Positions 34,820 through 42,982 of a stretch of 64,000 bases of DNA are shown here, piece by piece (position 1 is the first letter of the stretch; every line of letters starts with the position of its first letter). Position numbers and translations under genes: made by a program. Source of the DNA: Fictibacillus nanhaiensis (GTDB lineage: Bacteria > Bacillota > Bacilli > Bacillales > Fictibacillaceae); the NCBI GenBank assembly GCA_017052515.1, contig JAFHKR010000039.1, positions 1,116,001 through 1,180,000 on the forward strand. Reading direction: 5' to 3'. The notes below the pieces were generated by a model that saw only the letters and a program-made list of their open reading frames with translations, was not told the DNA's origin and did no database searches.

Positions 34820-34880
34820 TTGGGAAAATTATAGTTAAATAGACCTTATAAACATAGGTATGTATTTGGTTTTTTCCCAA
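34820..34880. promoter_or_regulatory. Spaced inverted repeat shared with the rap promoter
   Basis: TTGGGAAAATT at 34820-34830 and TTTTTTCCCAA at 34870-34880 (one mismatch pair) have the same 50-bp start-to-start spacing as the rap copy. On the minus strand the proximal arm overlaps TATAAT, a likely -10 of the zinc-ribbon gene. Confidence 0.65.
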
Positions 34881-34924
34881 CTTTGTACGTTTAGAAATTT
34901 TGCATTAGTCTCTAACATGTTAAT

Positions 34925-34962
34925 AAAGAAGCTCTCCTTCATAAAAGAAGGAGAGCTTCTTT
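34925..34962 (-). terminator. Terminator after the molybdopterin oxidoreductase
   Basis: AAAGAAGCTCTCCTTC pairs perfectly with GAAGGAGAGCTTCTTT around a 6-base loop. Confidence 0.88.
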
Positions 34963-34977
34963 AGATTATATTGATTT

Positions 34978-37014
34978 CTAATACTTACTGATACTCACTT
35001 TTCCAGAAAAGAACGTTGCTCCACCACCCATATCTGCTATACGATCAGGCGTTAGTGAATTGACTAGATGCTTCGTGTCTTGATCTGCTCCCCATAACCC
35101 CTGGGTAACCGCTACACCACGGAGAACATTCTCACCAACACTGGCTATTAGTATACATTCTCCTTGTTCATTCCACACGCGTACCCTATCTCCGTCTTTA
35201 ACTCCTGCTTGATCTGCATCAAACTGATTCAAGACAATCTCAGGTTCTTTTTCTAACCGTGTATGTTTGTCCTGGTTGGCAAACGTAGAGTTAAGGAAGT
35301 TATGATTCGGCCCTGCAATAAATTGTAGTGGATGATCAGAATCGTTAACTAAAGGAATATAAGTAGGTAGTGCAGGATAGCCGTCCTGCTTCATTTTCTC
35401 AGAATATAATTCTATTTTTCCGCTCGGGGTTGGGAGCTCTGTTGGAAATTCCACCTTTGCCTTGACGTATTGTTTTTTACTCAGTACCTCAAAGTCTATT
35501 TGCTCAATACTCGGATTTGAACGTAAATCTAAGGCTTGATCTATCAGTTCTGCTTCTGTTTCTTCAAATGCTTTTTCTGTAAAATCCATGCCTTTAGCAA
35601 GGAGACGGAACACCTCTACATTAGACTTTGATTCCCCGTAAGATTCGATCACAGGCTGTTGAAGCTGAATGTAATGATGCCAGTATGACGTGTAAAAATC
35701 TGTGTTCTCAAACGAAGACGTAGCAGGTAAAACGATGTCAGCATATTTTGCGGTCTCCGTTAAAAATAAATCATGAACCACTGTAAACAGGTCTTCTCGT
35801 TCCAAGCCTTTTCGAACCTTATTCCCCGCAGGTGCTACAACAGCCGGATTCGTCCCATATACAAAAAGTGATTTTATAGGAGGATCTAAAGTGAGCAAGG
35901 CTTCTCCAAGCAGATTCATGTTGATCACACGTGTGTTTTTATTTGCCTGCAGATCTGGCCGTTGTAGATTAGCAGTGTTAAACGCAAGATAAGCTGAATT
36001 CCCTTTTATCGCTCCTCCACCTTTTACAAGCCATTGACCTGTTAAAGCCGGCAAACAAGAGACTGTTCTCACAAACATTCCACCATTATCATGATGTTGT
36101 GGTCCGTTTCCAATGCGTAGAAACGCAGGAGATGTTTGACCGTACATCCGAGCAAGTTTCAAAATATCCTCTACAGGTACACCCGTGATGCTTGAAACCG
36201 TAATCGGATCATACTGCTCAACATGTTTTCGTAACTCTTCATGTCCAACAGTGTATTGGTCCATAAACGGTTCATCCACCATATCTTCAGCAAAGAGAAT
36301 ATGCATCAATCCCAATGCGAGAGCCGTATCTGTTCCTGGTAAGATGGGGATGAACCAGTCTGCAAATCTAGCAGTCTGATTTTTATGAACATCAATGACG
36401 ACAATCTTTGCTCCATTTTGTTTACGTGCTTGTTGGGCAAGTGAAACTTGATGCATATTCGTACTAACAGCGTTAATCCCCCAGAAAATGAACAGTTTGG
36501 AGTGAATGGTATCCTCAGGGTCAATACCGAAACTCGCACCCATCGTATATTTGTAGCCCGCTGCACCTGCTGAATTACAGATGCTTCGATCTAGTTTTGA
36601 AGCTCCTAGTCTATGAAAAAAACGGCGGTCCATTCCTTCAGCTGCAAGATTACCCATATTTCCATAAAAGCTGTATGGCAGAATGCTCTCAGCACCCTCG
36701 GTTTGAAGCAAATCCTTCCATTTCGCAGTGATGGTGTTAATCGCTTCATCCCAGCTTATTGGTTCAAAATGTCCTTCACCTTTCGCTCCAATACGCTTCA
36801 TCGGATATTTTAACCGCTTTTCATCATATAGGCGTTCAGTCATGTTTCGAACTTTATTACAAATAAAGCCCTTCGTGACCGGATGATCCGGATCACCTTC
36901 AACTTTTACAATTTTTCCGTTTTCTTTATGGAGGAGCAACCCACATTGATCGGGACAGTCTAAAGAACAAACCGATGGAAAAACACCGTTTGGGCTATCT
37001 ACAAAACTGGTCAT
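34978..37014 (-). CDS. Molybdopterin-dependent oxidoreductase (YyaE-like)
   Basis: A 678-residue enzyme of the DMSO reductase/formate dehydrogenase superfamily. Cys16, Cys20, Cys24 and Cys52 form the N-terminal [4Fe-4S] site; further blocks include GRILP-type GNMGNLAAEGMDRRF, FWGINAVSTNMHQ, LPGTDTALALGLMHIL and the C-terminal GDRVRVWNEQGE cofactor domain. It lacks a Tat signal, so it is cytosolic, like B. subtilis YyaE. The ATG at 37014 is chosen because AAAGGAG lies 7 bases upstream. The substrate is unknown; no electron-transfer subunit adjoins it. Confidence 0.9.
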   Translation of the reverse strand: MTSFVDSPNGVFPSVCSLDCPDQCGLLLHKENGKIVKVEGDPDHPVTKGFICNKVRNMTERLYDEKRLKYPMKRIGAKGEGHFEPISWDEAINTITAKWKDLLQTEGAESILPYSFYGNMGNLAAEGMDRRFFHRLGASKLDRSICNSAGAAGYKYTMGASFGIDPEDTIHSKLFIFWGINAVSTNMHQVSLAQQARKQNGAKIVVIDVHKNQTARFADWFIPILPGTDTALALGLMHILFAEDMVDEPFMDQYTVGHEELRKHVEQYDPITVSSITGVPVEDILKLARMYGQTSPAFLRIGNGPQHHDNGGMFVRTVSCLPALTGQWLVKGGGAIKGNSAYLAFNTANLQRPDLQANKNTRVINMNLLGEALLTLDPPIKSLFVYGTNPAVVAPAGNKVRKGLEREDLFTVVHDLFLTETAKYADIVLPATSSFENTDFYTSYWHHYIQLQQPVIESYGESKSNVEVFRLLAKGMDFTEKAFEETEAELIDQALDLRSNPSIEQIDFEVLSKKQYVKAKVEFPTELPTPSGKIELYSEKMKQDGYPALPTYIPLVNDSDHPLQFIAGPNHNFLNSTFANQDKHTRLEKEPEIVLNQFDADQAGVKDGDRVRVWNEQGECILIASVGENVLRGVAVTQGLWGADQDTKHLVNSLTPDRIADMGGGATFFSGKVSISKY

Positions 37015-37088
37015 ATGCATTCTCCTTTCCAAGATGTAAGGTTCATACCTTTTTGTTGTTTTTCAATTTTAAGTAGTACTTGCAGTAC

Positions 37089-37847
37089 TTACAAAAAGGA
37101 TAAATAATCCTCTTCAAGGCGAATACCGTGTATTCTTGCCCAATCTGAAGTGGTACTCCATAGATCGCCTACAAAGCGTTTTAATTTTTCTACATCTGTA
37201 TGTAACGATAGTACTTCTTTGATGTTTGTTTCAAAATGGTCTGGCAAAGATTGAAAGCTAAAAGCTTCTTCATACATGGATCTACTTGATAAGAATTTGT
37301 GCCGATTTTTTAACCCAACTAACATAGTAGTCCAATATGCTACTTGCCGTGACTCATGTGCAGCTACAATCGAGTCTGAATCTTTCAATGTGAATATTTT
37401 ATAAACATGTTCATACATGTCTGCAAGAGCATCTTTCATTAAGATGTTGAAATTTGTTTGTGACTCCGTTTCCAATGCTATTTCTTTTAGAGTCTCATAT
37501 AAGTTTGTTGGATCATAAAGTATCTTACTCGTAAAAAACACATCTCCCTTAACACACCATTCATAATCCATGCTTCTTGCTTTCGAATGAATCTTCTCAA
37601 CTGTATTAAAACTAATCCCTACGAACATTTCTTTATAAAAGAAAGCATACCATTCACTCTCTCTTCCATCCACTACTACACGCAACTCCAAATCTGACTC
37701 GGGACGATCCATTCCTTTAGCAGTTGACCCTTCAATGGCTACGGAAATTAAACGTTCTTCATACTTCCTTAAAAGGGTCTCAAATATCTCATGTGCAACA
37801 TATAATCTGTCATCTGTAGTAAATTCTTGAGGTTTCCATCTATTCAT
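37089..37847 (-). CDS. Kanamycin-nucleotidyltransferase-like protein (ANT(4')-type)
   Basis: A 252-residue nucleotidyltransferase. The catalytic pattern G40-S41 followed by SDLELR (Asp52, Glu54) matches the GSLGR/YSDIEM region of ANT(4') enzymes, and the C-terminal helical domain (residues about 120-250) with the MLVGLKNRHKF and LWSTTSDWARIHG blocks resembles the KNTase C-terminal domain. Such enzymes adenylylate the 4' hydroxyl of kanamycin-type drugs. Here it sits among housekeeping genes with no mobile element, so it may be an intrinsic relative rather than an acquired resistance gene. Activity is not shown. Confidence 0.78.
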   Translation of the reverse strand: MNRWKPQEFTTDDRLYVAHEIFETLLRKYEERLISVAIEGSTAKGMDRPESDLELRVVVDGRESEWYAFFYKEMFVGISFNTVEKIHSKARSMDYEWCVKGDVFFTSKILYDPTNLYETLKEIALETESQTNFNILMKDALADMYEHVYKIFTLKDSDSIVAAHESRQVAYWTTMLVGLKNRHKFLSSRSMYEEAFSFQSLPDHFETNIKEVLSLHTDVEKLKRFVGDLWSTTSDWARIHGIRLEEDYLSFL

Positions 37848-37873
37848 CGGTGAGCTCCTTTTAAAGCAGCAAT

Positions 37874-38629
37874 CTACTTTTTAGACGCTTTTATTATAAA
37901 TGTAGCGGGAACAAGGTTTGCTTTTTGAGTAGAATACCATCTGGAAGGATCCTTAGAATGCTCAACTGGTAAGCAAACATCATCTATTACTTTTTCTAAC
38001 ACAAAGCCAGCATCAATCATAGCATTTATATATGTGCTTAACTTTCTATGATGAATGACAGCTAGATTATGCCAACCTTCATTATATTCCGGTCCTTCAA
38101 TCACATAAGATTTGTTAAAGGTGAACGAAGATTCCTCGTACTTCAATCGATCGTGAAGCGGATGTTCCCAACTGAAGACAAACGTACCACCAGGTTTTAA
38201 ATAGTCGTATATATGAGAAAAAGTTCGACTTAAATCTGTTGTCCAGCCTAAAGCGTAGATCGAATAAACCATATCAAAATATCCGATCGGTAACCCTGGG
38301 TTTTCTTCCATAGGAGATTCTATTAATTTCACCTCTGCTTGTTGGTTTTTTAGCACCGATTTCGCAGTCTCGATCTGTTTTGTGCACAGATCTAATCCCC
38401 ATAATTCTTTAGCCCCTTCTTTCCCCATATATTGCAAAGAATGACCACTACCACAACCAATGTCCAAAACCTTTTTACCGCATATCGAACCAAATAACTG
38501 AAGTTCTAGTTCACTTAATGTAAATGGGCCGTATTCTGGAAGTGCTGTTCGACCGAAAAAGCGTTCGGCTGATACCTCCCACCTTTGCTTATTCATTTTT
38601 AATATTTCCGTTGCTTCCACAAATGCCAC
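37874..38629 (-). CDS. SAM-dependent class I methyltransferase
   Basis: A methyltransferase of up to 251 residues with motif I KKVLDIGCGSGHSLQYMGKEGAKELWGLDLC (near residues 52-82), motif II/III VKLIESPMEE and a post-motif FDMVYSIYALGWTTDLSR. The C-terminal domain with FSWEHPLHDRL is of the UbiE/Methyltransf_11 group. The start at GTG 38629 is tentative; ATG 38596 is also possible. It is upstream of and probably co-transcribed with the nucleotidyltransferase, 26 bases apart. Confidence 0.85.
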   Translation of the reverse strand: MAFVEATEILKMNKQRWEVSAERFFGRTALPEYGPFTLSELELQLFGSICGKKVLDIGCGSGHSLQYMGKEGAKELWGLDLCTKQIETAKSVLKNQQAEVKLIESPMEENPGLPIGYFDMVYSIYALGWTTDLSRTFSHIYDYLKPGGTFVFSWEHPLHDRLKYEESSFTFNKSYVIEGPEYNEGWHNLAVIHHRKLSTYINAMIDAGFVLEKVIDDVCLPVEHSKDPSRWYSTQKANLVPATFIIKASKK

Positions 38630-38825
38630 GTCCTTTATATCGTATTAATGCAGATTAGTATCCTGATTCATGAGAATAAAAACTTCCATATAAAATCATG
38701 GTAATCCTTCTTGGCTTAAAGAAATTTAAACGAGTAAGTATACAACGTACACATAAATAATTTACTTTCATAACGAAATTTAACATATAATGGAATAAAG
38801 TGGTTATATGAAAGGAGAGTTATTG

Positions 38826-39206
38826 ATGAACTTAGCAAATAGAGGAGCCATATGGGGATTAACCATTTTAGCTTTCTTTACAATCGTTTTTACTTTCGTT
38901 GAATTAAATCAACCTTATGAATCACCTGAAGACGCTCAATCTCGATTTGAACTCCATATCCCGCCCTTATATACAATTTTAATGGTTAGTGCTACATATA
39001 TCGTTTTTAAATGGAACAAAAAGTTGCATCTTTTTGCTGGACCCTTATTTATATTATTAGGGGGGTTTTGGTATCTTTGGATTTTCAGAACCTTTACAAC
39101 AGGATGGGTTATGATGCAAGGTTTAGTTGGACTCTTAATTAGCATAATCATTTGCTTTATCCTAATGATATTTCATCTGTTTACAATTCGGAAAAGAACA
39201 AGATAA
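38826..39206 (+). CDS. Four-helix membrane protein of unknown function
   Basis: A 126-residue protein with hydrophobic segments at about 7-25, 50-68, 75-95 and 98-122. The start at 38826 has AAAGGAG 8 bases upstream. The segment after helix 1 (NQPYESPEDAQSRFELHIPP) is polar and probably outside. No family is recognised. It is alone between divergent and convergent neighbours. Confidence 0.75.
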   Translation: MNLANRGAIWGLTILAFFTIVFTFVELNQPYESPEDAQSRFELHIPPLYTILMVSATYIVFKWNKKLHLFAGPLFILLGGFWYLWIFRTFTTGWVMMQGLVGLLISIIICFILMIFHLFTIRKRTR

Positions 39207-39249
39207 GCCCTCCATTTTATTTTCATATAAGAAAATCATGGGAAATGAA

Positions 39250-39278
39250 AAAAGTCAGCAGATTATTCCGCTGACTTT
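39250..39278. terminator. Bidirectional terminator before the TerC gene end
   Basis: AAAGTCAGC and GCTGACTTT form a 9-bp stem with T-rich flanks on both strands. Confidence 0.82.
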
Positions 39279-39290
39279 CTTGTTGTTTTT

Positions 39291-40064
39291 TTATAAAGAT
39301 GTTTCGGTTTTCTTCGATTTAGCCGGTGCAAACCATCCTATTAGTGCGATACCCACTAATACACCGTAGAAGATGACAGTCCAAACTGTACTGTGTGGAA
39401 AATCGTGATTTAATACCCCGATATCTTTGTGAGCAAGTGTAATTACAGCTAGCTTTACTCCAACCCAAGCAACAATTGCATAGGCTGTTGTTTCAAGTGC
39501 AGGACGTTTATCAAGTAATTGAACAAACCATGTTGCTGCAAACTTGATAAGAATCAGACCCGCAACTCCTCCAAGAACAACTACGATGAATTGTCCTGCA
39601 TCCATTCCACCAAAGTCACCAAGTGGGGAATCTGGGAGTCCTAGCGCTAAAGCTACTGCAGCAAGAATCGAATCGATCGCAAATGCTAAGTCAGCGATCG
39701 CGATCTTACCAACTGTCGGCCAGAATCCTTTTCCTTTTGCTTCTTCCTCTACTTCTTCTTGAATCTTTTCGTTCTGTTTACCGAATTTAGCTTGAATCAC
39801 ATGTTTTAATCCAAGGTATAACAGATAAGCTGCTCCAATCGCTTGGATCTGCCAAACGTTCGCGATGAACGAAATTGCAAAAAGTGCACCAAATCGGAAA
39901 ACGAATGCCATAATAATCCCATAACTAATCGCTCGTTTTTTCTGATCCTCAGGTAAATGTTTTGCGATAACCGCTAGTACAAGGGCATTGTCAGCAGATA
40001 ACAGACCTTCAAGACCAATTAGAATCAATAATGCCCATCCGTACTCTAACCAAATTGAATCCAT
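39291..40064 (-). CDS. TerC-family membrane protein (YceF/YkoY group)
   Basis: A 257-residue TerC protein with about seven membrane helices. The metal-site motifs EGLLSADNALVLAV near residue 20 and DLAFAIDSILAAVAL near 131 are intact. In B. subtilis, YceF and YkoY (MeeF/MeeY) export Mn2+ for metalation of secreted enzymes such as LtaS. The start at 40064 has GGAG 8 bases upstream. The leader does not show the conserved yybP-ykoY manganese riboswitch blocks, so regulation differs from B. subtilis ykoY. Confidence 0.87.
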   Translation of the reverse strand: MDSIWLEYGWALLILIGLEGLLSADNALVLAVIAKHLPEDQKKRAISYGIIMAFVFRFGALFAISFIANVWQIQAIGAAYLLYLGLKHVIQAKFGKQNEKIQEEVEEEAKGKGFWPTVGKIAIADLAFAIDSILAAVALALGLPDSPLGDFGGMDAGQFIVVVLGGVAGLILIKFAATWFVQLLDKRPALETTAYAIVAWVGVKLAVITLAHKDIGVLNHDFPHSTVWTVIFYGVLVGIALIGWFAPAKSKKTETSL

Positions 40065-40242
40065 CCATGAATCTCCTTTCAAATCGTAAAAATAATATGT
40101 AATATCCATAGAATGACCATTTTAGTCGCAAGATACTCTTCTAAAAGTTACCTGCACTATGATGAACAACTCTATACTAAAAAGATTATATATTATTTTT
40201 TAAGTTTTTACCTTATTTAATCAAATTTAAAACTTAACAAAG

Positions 40243-40578
40243 TTAGATGTTTAAAGGGTTTAGAGAGTTTTTTTCTGATTCACCATCAAATGTTTCTGCT
40301 CTTTTTTCATCCAGCCTTCTACTGATATTTTGAACATTTAAACAACCGGGATCCTCATTAATAAACCGATTTAATTGTCCAATAAGAGCTATCCATTCCA
40401 AAGTTTCTGGATGGTCACTAGTCATGTTTGGGACCTTCTTCCAAAGCTTTAATTCTCTTTCTTCAAATAATGATTTTCTATATCTTTCTTGAAGTTCTTT
40501 ATCATTATTAGCTAATTGCATGACTTTTTGGATGGCGATTTCATTACTCTCATCTTCCATCGCCATTCCGTGAATCAA
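40243..40578 (-). pseudogene. C-terminal fragment of a MerR/TipA-type regulator
   Basis: The decoded 111 residues resemble the end of MerR regulators with a TipAS effector domain (pattern DPGCLNVQNISRRLDEKRAETFDG). No winged-helix N-terminus is present; stops block the frame about 8 codons above the TTG, and that start has no ribosome site. It therefore looks like a truncated relic. The neighbouring DUF4188 gene could once have been its target. Confidence 0.55.
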
Positions 40579-40636
40579 TTCTTCGGTTTCAAGTGTTTAT
40601 TAGAAAAATAACAAAGATCTATCATAGGAGGATAGA

Positions 40637-41113
40637 TCAACTGCTATCACTTTTCATTCTTTCTCTAGCACTTTGAGTGTGTTTCGTTACGGAGGCTAAC
40701 GAAAAAGCTTTTCCAAGTCCAATTCTTGGCATATTGTTATAAATGGCTTCTGCACTCCGTTTTTCAATTTTGTAGCTTTCATGAAAGATACCTACACTAC
40801 CATCGTCACCTATTTTTTTGTTGAATGCTTTCCAAGCTACTGAGTGAGTTTTACCGTGTGCATAAGTTTCGAGTTGATCAAAGCTTTTCCAATATTGAAT
40901 CAGTGTTACTCTTCTCCAACTAAAATGAAATTCTGCATGTAAAAAACCGATGTCAGGGTTGTGATAAAGTTCTCTTATCATAGGACCCATGGCTTTAAAT
41001 ACAGGTATCCACTTAGAAAATGAAAGCAGCTTATTCACTCGCATACCAATTACAAAAACAACAAAGTCTCCCTCCACCGCTGCTACATGTCTTCCCTTAT
41101 GAATATTCTTCAT
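40637..41113 (-). CDS. DUF4188 family protein
   Basis: A 158-residue protein with the DUF4188 pattern: FVVFVIGMRVNKLLSFSKWIPVFKAMGPMIRELYHNPDIGFL (about residues 17-58), LIQYWKSFDQLETYAHGKTHSVAWKAFNKK and GIFHESYKIEKRSAEAIYNNMPRIGLGKA. These dimeric alpha/beta-barrel-like proteins are sometimes labelled monooxygenase-family, but activity is not established. GGAGAGG precedes the ATG. It is a single gene. Confidence 0.82.
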   Translation of the reverse strand: MKNIHKGRHVAAVEGDFVVFVIGMRVNKLLSFSKWIPVFKAMGPMIRELYHNPDIGFLHAEFHFSWRRVTLIQYWKSFDQLETYAHGKTHSVAWKAFNKKIGDDGSVGIFHESYKIEKRSAEAIYNNMPRIGLGKAFSLASVTKHTQSARERMKSDSS

Positions 41114-41216
41114 ATTCCCCTCTCCTTTATCGGTTGGAAGTTTTTATAGATCCTACTCTAAATTAACATTAATTGGTATTAGTTAGGAAAATAAATGTAA
41201 AAAAACTAACAAACCG

Positions 41217-41369
41217 ATGCATTTACGAGAGGATGGTTCAGTGAACAACTTACAACGTTGTATAACAGGTGAAACGTTTGGTGCAGCATTTATAAGAGGA
41301 GATTTTCCATTTATCTATGATCAAACATCAAGTAATTTCAAAAAAGTTGTTTCGGTTCCAACTATGTAA
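41217..41369 (+). pseudogene. Short reading frame, probably a gene remnant
   Basis: A 50-codon frame opens at ATG 41217 without a ribosome site. The decoded peptide (with GETFGAAFIRGDFPFIYDQ in its middle) looks like part of a larger protein. No family is recognised. It may be a relic in this decaying stretch. Confidence 0.3.
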
Positions 41370-41380
41370 GAGAAAAAGAA

Positions 41381-41719
41381 TTAGCTCAGCTTACTTCTAA
41401 TCAATTTCTCTAAGCTTGCCACTTTGTTTTGAAGATCATCGATTTCTTTCTGCATTTTATCTTTTTCTTGGTCTGATTGAAAATCATCTACTTGTGACTC
41501 AAAATCACTCGCCACATCAGAATTAAGCTGTATAATTGCTCCTATTGTCGTCACTGCATCGCCTACAGTAGTAATAACTCCTCCTATAATACCTAGTATA
41601 TTTCCTGCATTATTCGGTGGGTTATATTGAAACGTATTCGAGCTATTGTTATTGCCATTATCATTGTTATCTGGAGGTGGATCTGCAGGATATACAAACG
41701 GATAACGCTTCTTGCTCAT
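41381..41719 (-). CDS. Unknown protein with Pro/Asn-rich start and coiled-coil end
   Basis: A 112-residue protein. The N-terminus is basic then rich in Pro, Asp and Asn (to about residue 37), the middle is a Gly/Ile/Val/Thr-rich segment (NILGIIGGVITTVGDAVTTIGAIIQL) that could be a membrane or self-assembly segment, and the C-terminal 40 residues form a charged coiled coil (DKMQKEIDDLQNKVASLEKL). GGAGTG lies 6 bases before the ATG at 41719. This layout is seen in some spore-surface proteins, but I recognise no family. Confidence 0.65.
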   Translation of the reverse strand: MSKKRYPFVYPADPPPDNNDNGNNNSSNTFQYNPPNNAGNILGIIGGVITTVGDAVTTIGAIIQLNSDVASDFESQVDDFQSDQEKDKMQKEIDDLQNKVASLEKLIRSKLS

Positions 41720-41799
41720 AAGACTCACTCCAAGGGCAGAAATAGTATTGACCTCTTATTTTTATGCGTTTTGTTTATAAAATGTACATTGTACAAAGA

Positions 41800-42019
41800 T
41801 AAGTATGAATTCTTTTTCCTCATTAATACTAAGAACATTGAAGAAGTCTTTGAAAGTGCGATTCTTATGTTCGGCAATGATGGTTTAGAACTTGGTTTTC
41901 CTGTTAAATCAAAATATCCTGAAGTTTGGAACAAAATGGACTGAAACAAGGATTGCCCTACGATACCAATTGATGTTGATATTAAATCAACAATCATAGA
42001 CAACAGAATCATTAACTAA
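41800..42019 (+). pseudogene. Gene remnant with an internal stop
   Basis: The plus strand decodes to a soluble-looking sequence (IEEVFESAILMFGNDGLELGFPVKSKYPEVWNKMD), then TGA at 41942-41944, then continues in the same frame with NKDCPTIPIDVDIKSTIIDNRIIN to TAA at 42017-42019. A good terminator follows. There is no start codon in frame. It looks like the C-terminal half of a small gene with a nonsense mutation. Confidence 0.4.
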
Positions 42020-42024
42020 TAATA

Positions 42025-42072
42025 AAAGTCAGGAAATAAGTGTTACAGCTTATCTTCCTGACTTGTTTTTTA
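42025..42072 (+). terminator. Terminator after the 41.8-42.0 kb gene remnant
   Basis: AAAAGTCAGGAA pairs with TTCCTGACTTGTTTTTT across a 20-base interior that also pairs partly (ATAAG/CTTAT). Confidence 0.75.
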
Positions 42073-42082
42073 AGTTATTCTC

Positions 42083-42274
42083 TTAAATGGTAGATAAAAC
42101 TTGATCAAGTTCTTGACTCTTTTTTACAACATCCGGATTTGTAAGACTTCCTTTTCATTAGCTACCTGACTGAATTCTTGGTTTTAATTGTAATTCCTTT
42201 TCTTCAAGTGACTTATCTTTATACAACTCATACTCCCATTCTTTCTTTCTGAAATTGTTCTTACCTATACTCAT
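42083..42274 (-). pseudogene. Spo0E-like aspartyl-phosphate phosphatase remnant
   Basis: The minus strand ends with KGSLTNPDVVKKSQELDQVLSTI before TAA at 42083-42085. This is the Spo0E-family signature (S/T-x-PxVxxxSQxLDxLL) that dephosphorylates Spo0A~P. Upstream, in another frame, a short open stretch of 38 codons (ATG 42274 to TAA 42158) is Lys/Glu-rich. Stops and a frame change separate the two, so the gene is dead. The rest of the gap to 42474 shows nothing recognisable. Confidence 0.5.
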
Positions 42275-42474
42275 CGTTCACAAGAATATGATCAAATCTT
42301 CTTATCTCGATTTACGTTATAGAGATTGGAAAGTTCCTGAATTCCAAAGGGTATTACTGTTAAGATAAAACCAAAAATCATTGAACAATTCAGAAATCTT
42401 ATGGTAACATTTATAAAAATAAACAAATTAGTATAAGTATACATATTTTGGAATTCATTTGATGGGGTGACACT

Positions 42475-42759
42475 ATGTCAGTTGTATTAAATAAATTTTA
42501 CGACAACAAGAAAGGATATTTTCACATCCCTGTTGTATGGCGAGAAGAATTTCAGTTTCAAATTGGAGAAAAAGTAGGCGTTGATGTTAAAGATGGAATC
42601 ATCATCATTGATAAGATGAACGAAAGACGATTTACCCCGATAATAGGTGTAAAAGGAAGACTCACTATCCCCATAGAAATCAGACAACAATTAAAAAGCC
42701 ATACCTATCAATTAATTGCGGTCCAAGAAACCGAACAGTTTATTTTAACGCCTGCTTAA
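42475..42759 (+). CDS. Double AbrB/SpoVT-like DNA-binding protein
   Basis: A 94-residue homologue of the protein at 21888-22169. It carries two AbrB-like hairpins: GYFHIPVVWREEF at about residues 14-26 followed by EKVGVDVKDGIIIIDK, and GRLTIPIEIRQQL at about 61-73. GGGGTGA lies 5 bases upstream of the ATG. The two paralogues align without gaps over most of their length, so both are probably functional regulators of one subfamily. Targets unknown. Confidence 0.75.
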   Translation: MSVVLNKFYDNKKGYFHIPVVWREEFQFQIGEKVGVDVKDGIIIIDKMNERRFTPIIGVKGRLTIPIEIRQQLKSHTYQLIAVQETEQFILTPA

Positions 42760-42982
42760 GTAAGAGTTTAAAAGGCTTCTTTATTTGAAGACATTTTTAT
42801 ACACAAATTTAAATTTTCCTTATCACACAAGTCACAATACCAACATTTTATAATAAAATGAGAAATTTCATGTTTCCTTGATTGACCTTTCTCCCAATAT
42901 CTTTTAAAATCCATTGGAATTAGAAAATAATTTTGCTTATTTTCCGCATTCTATTGGTATAGTGAGAGTGGGAGTTGAAAGA

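Noticed and set aside
40065-40242. yybP-ykoY manganese riboswitch before the TerC gene
   Set aside because: The leader lacks the conserved GGGGAGUAGC and paired purine-rich blocks of that class.
41725-42012. 95-aa minus-strand frame
   Set aside because: It is antisense to the better-supported remnant on the plus strand, has no ribosome site and overlaps the start region of the 41381-41719 gene.
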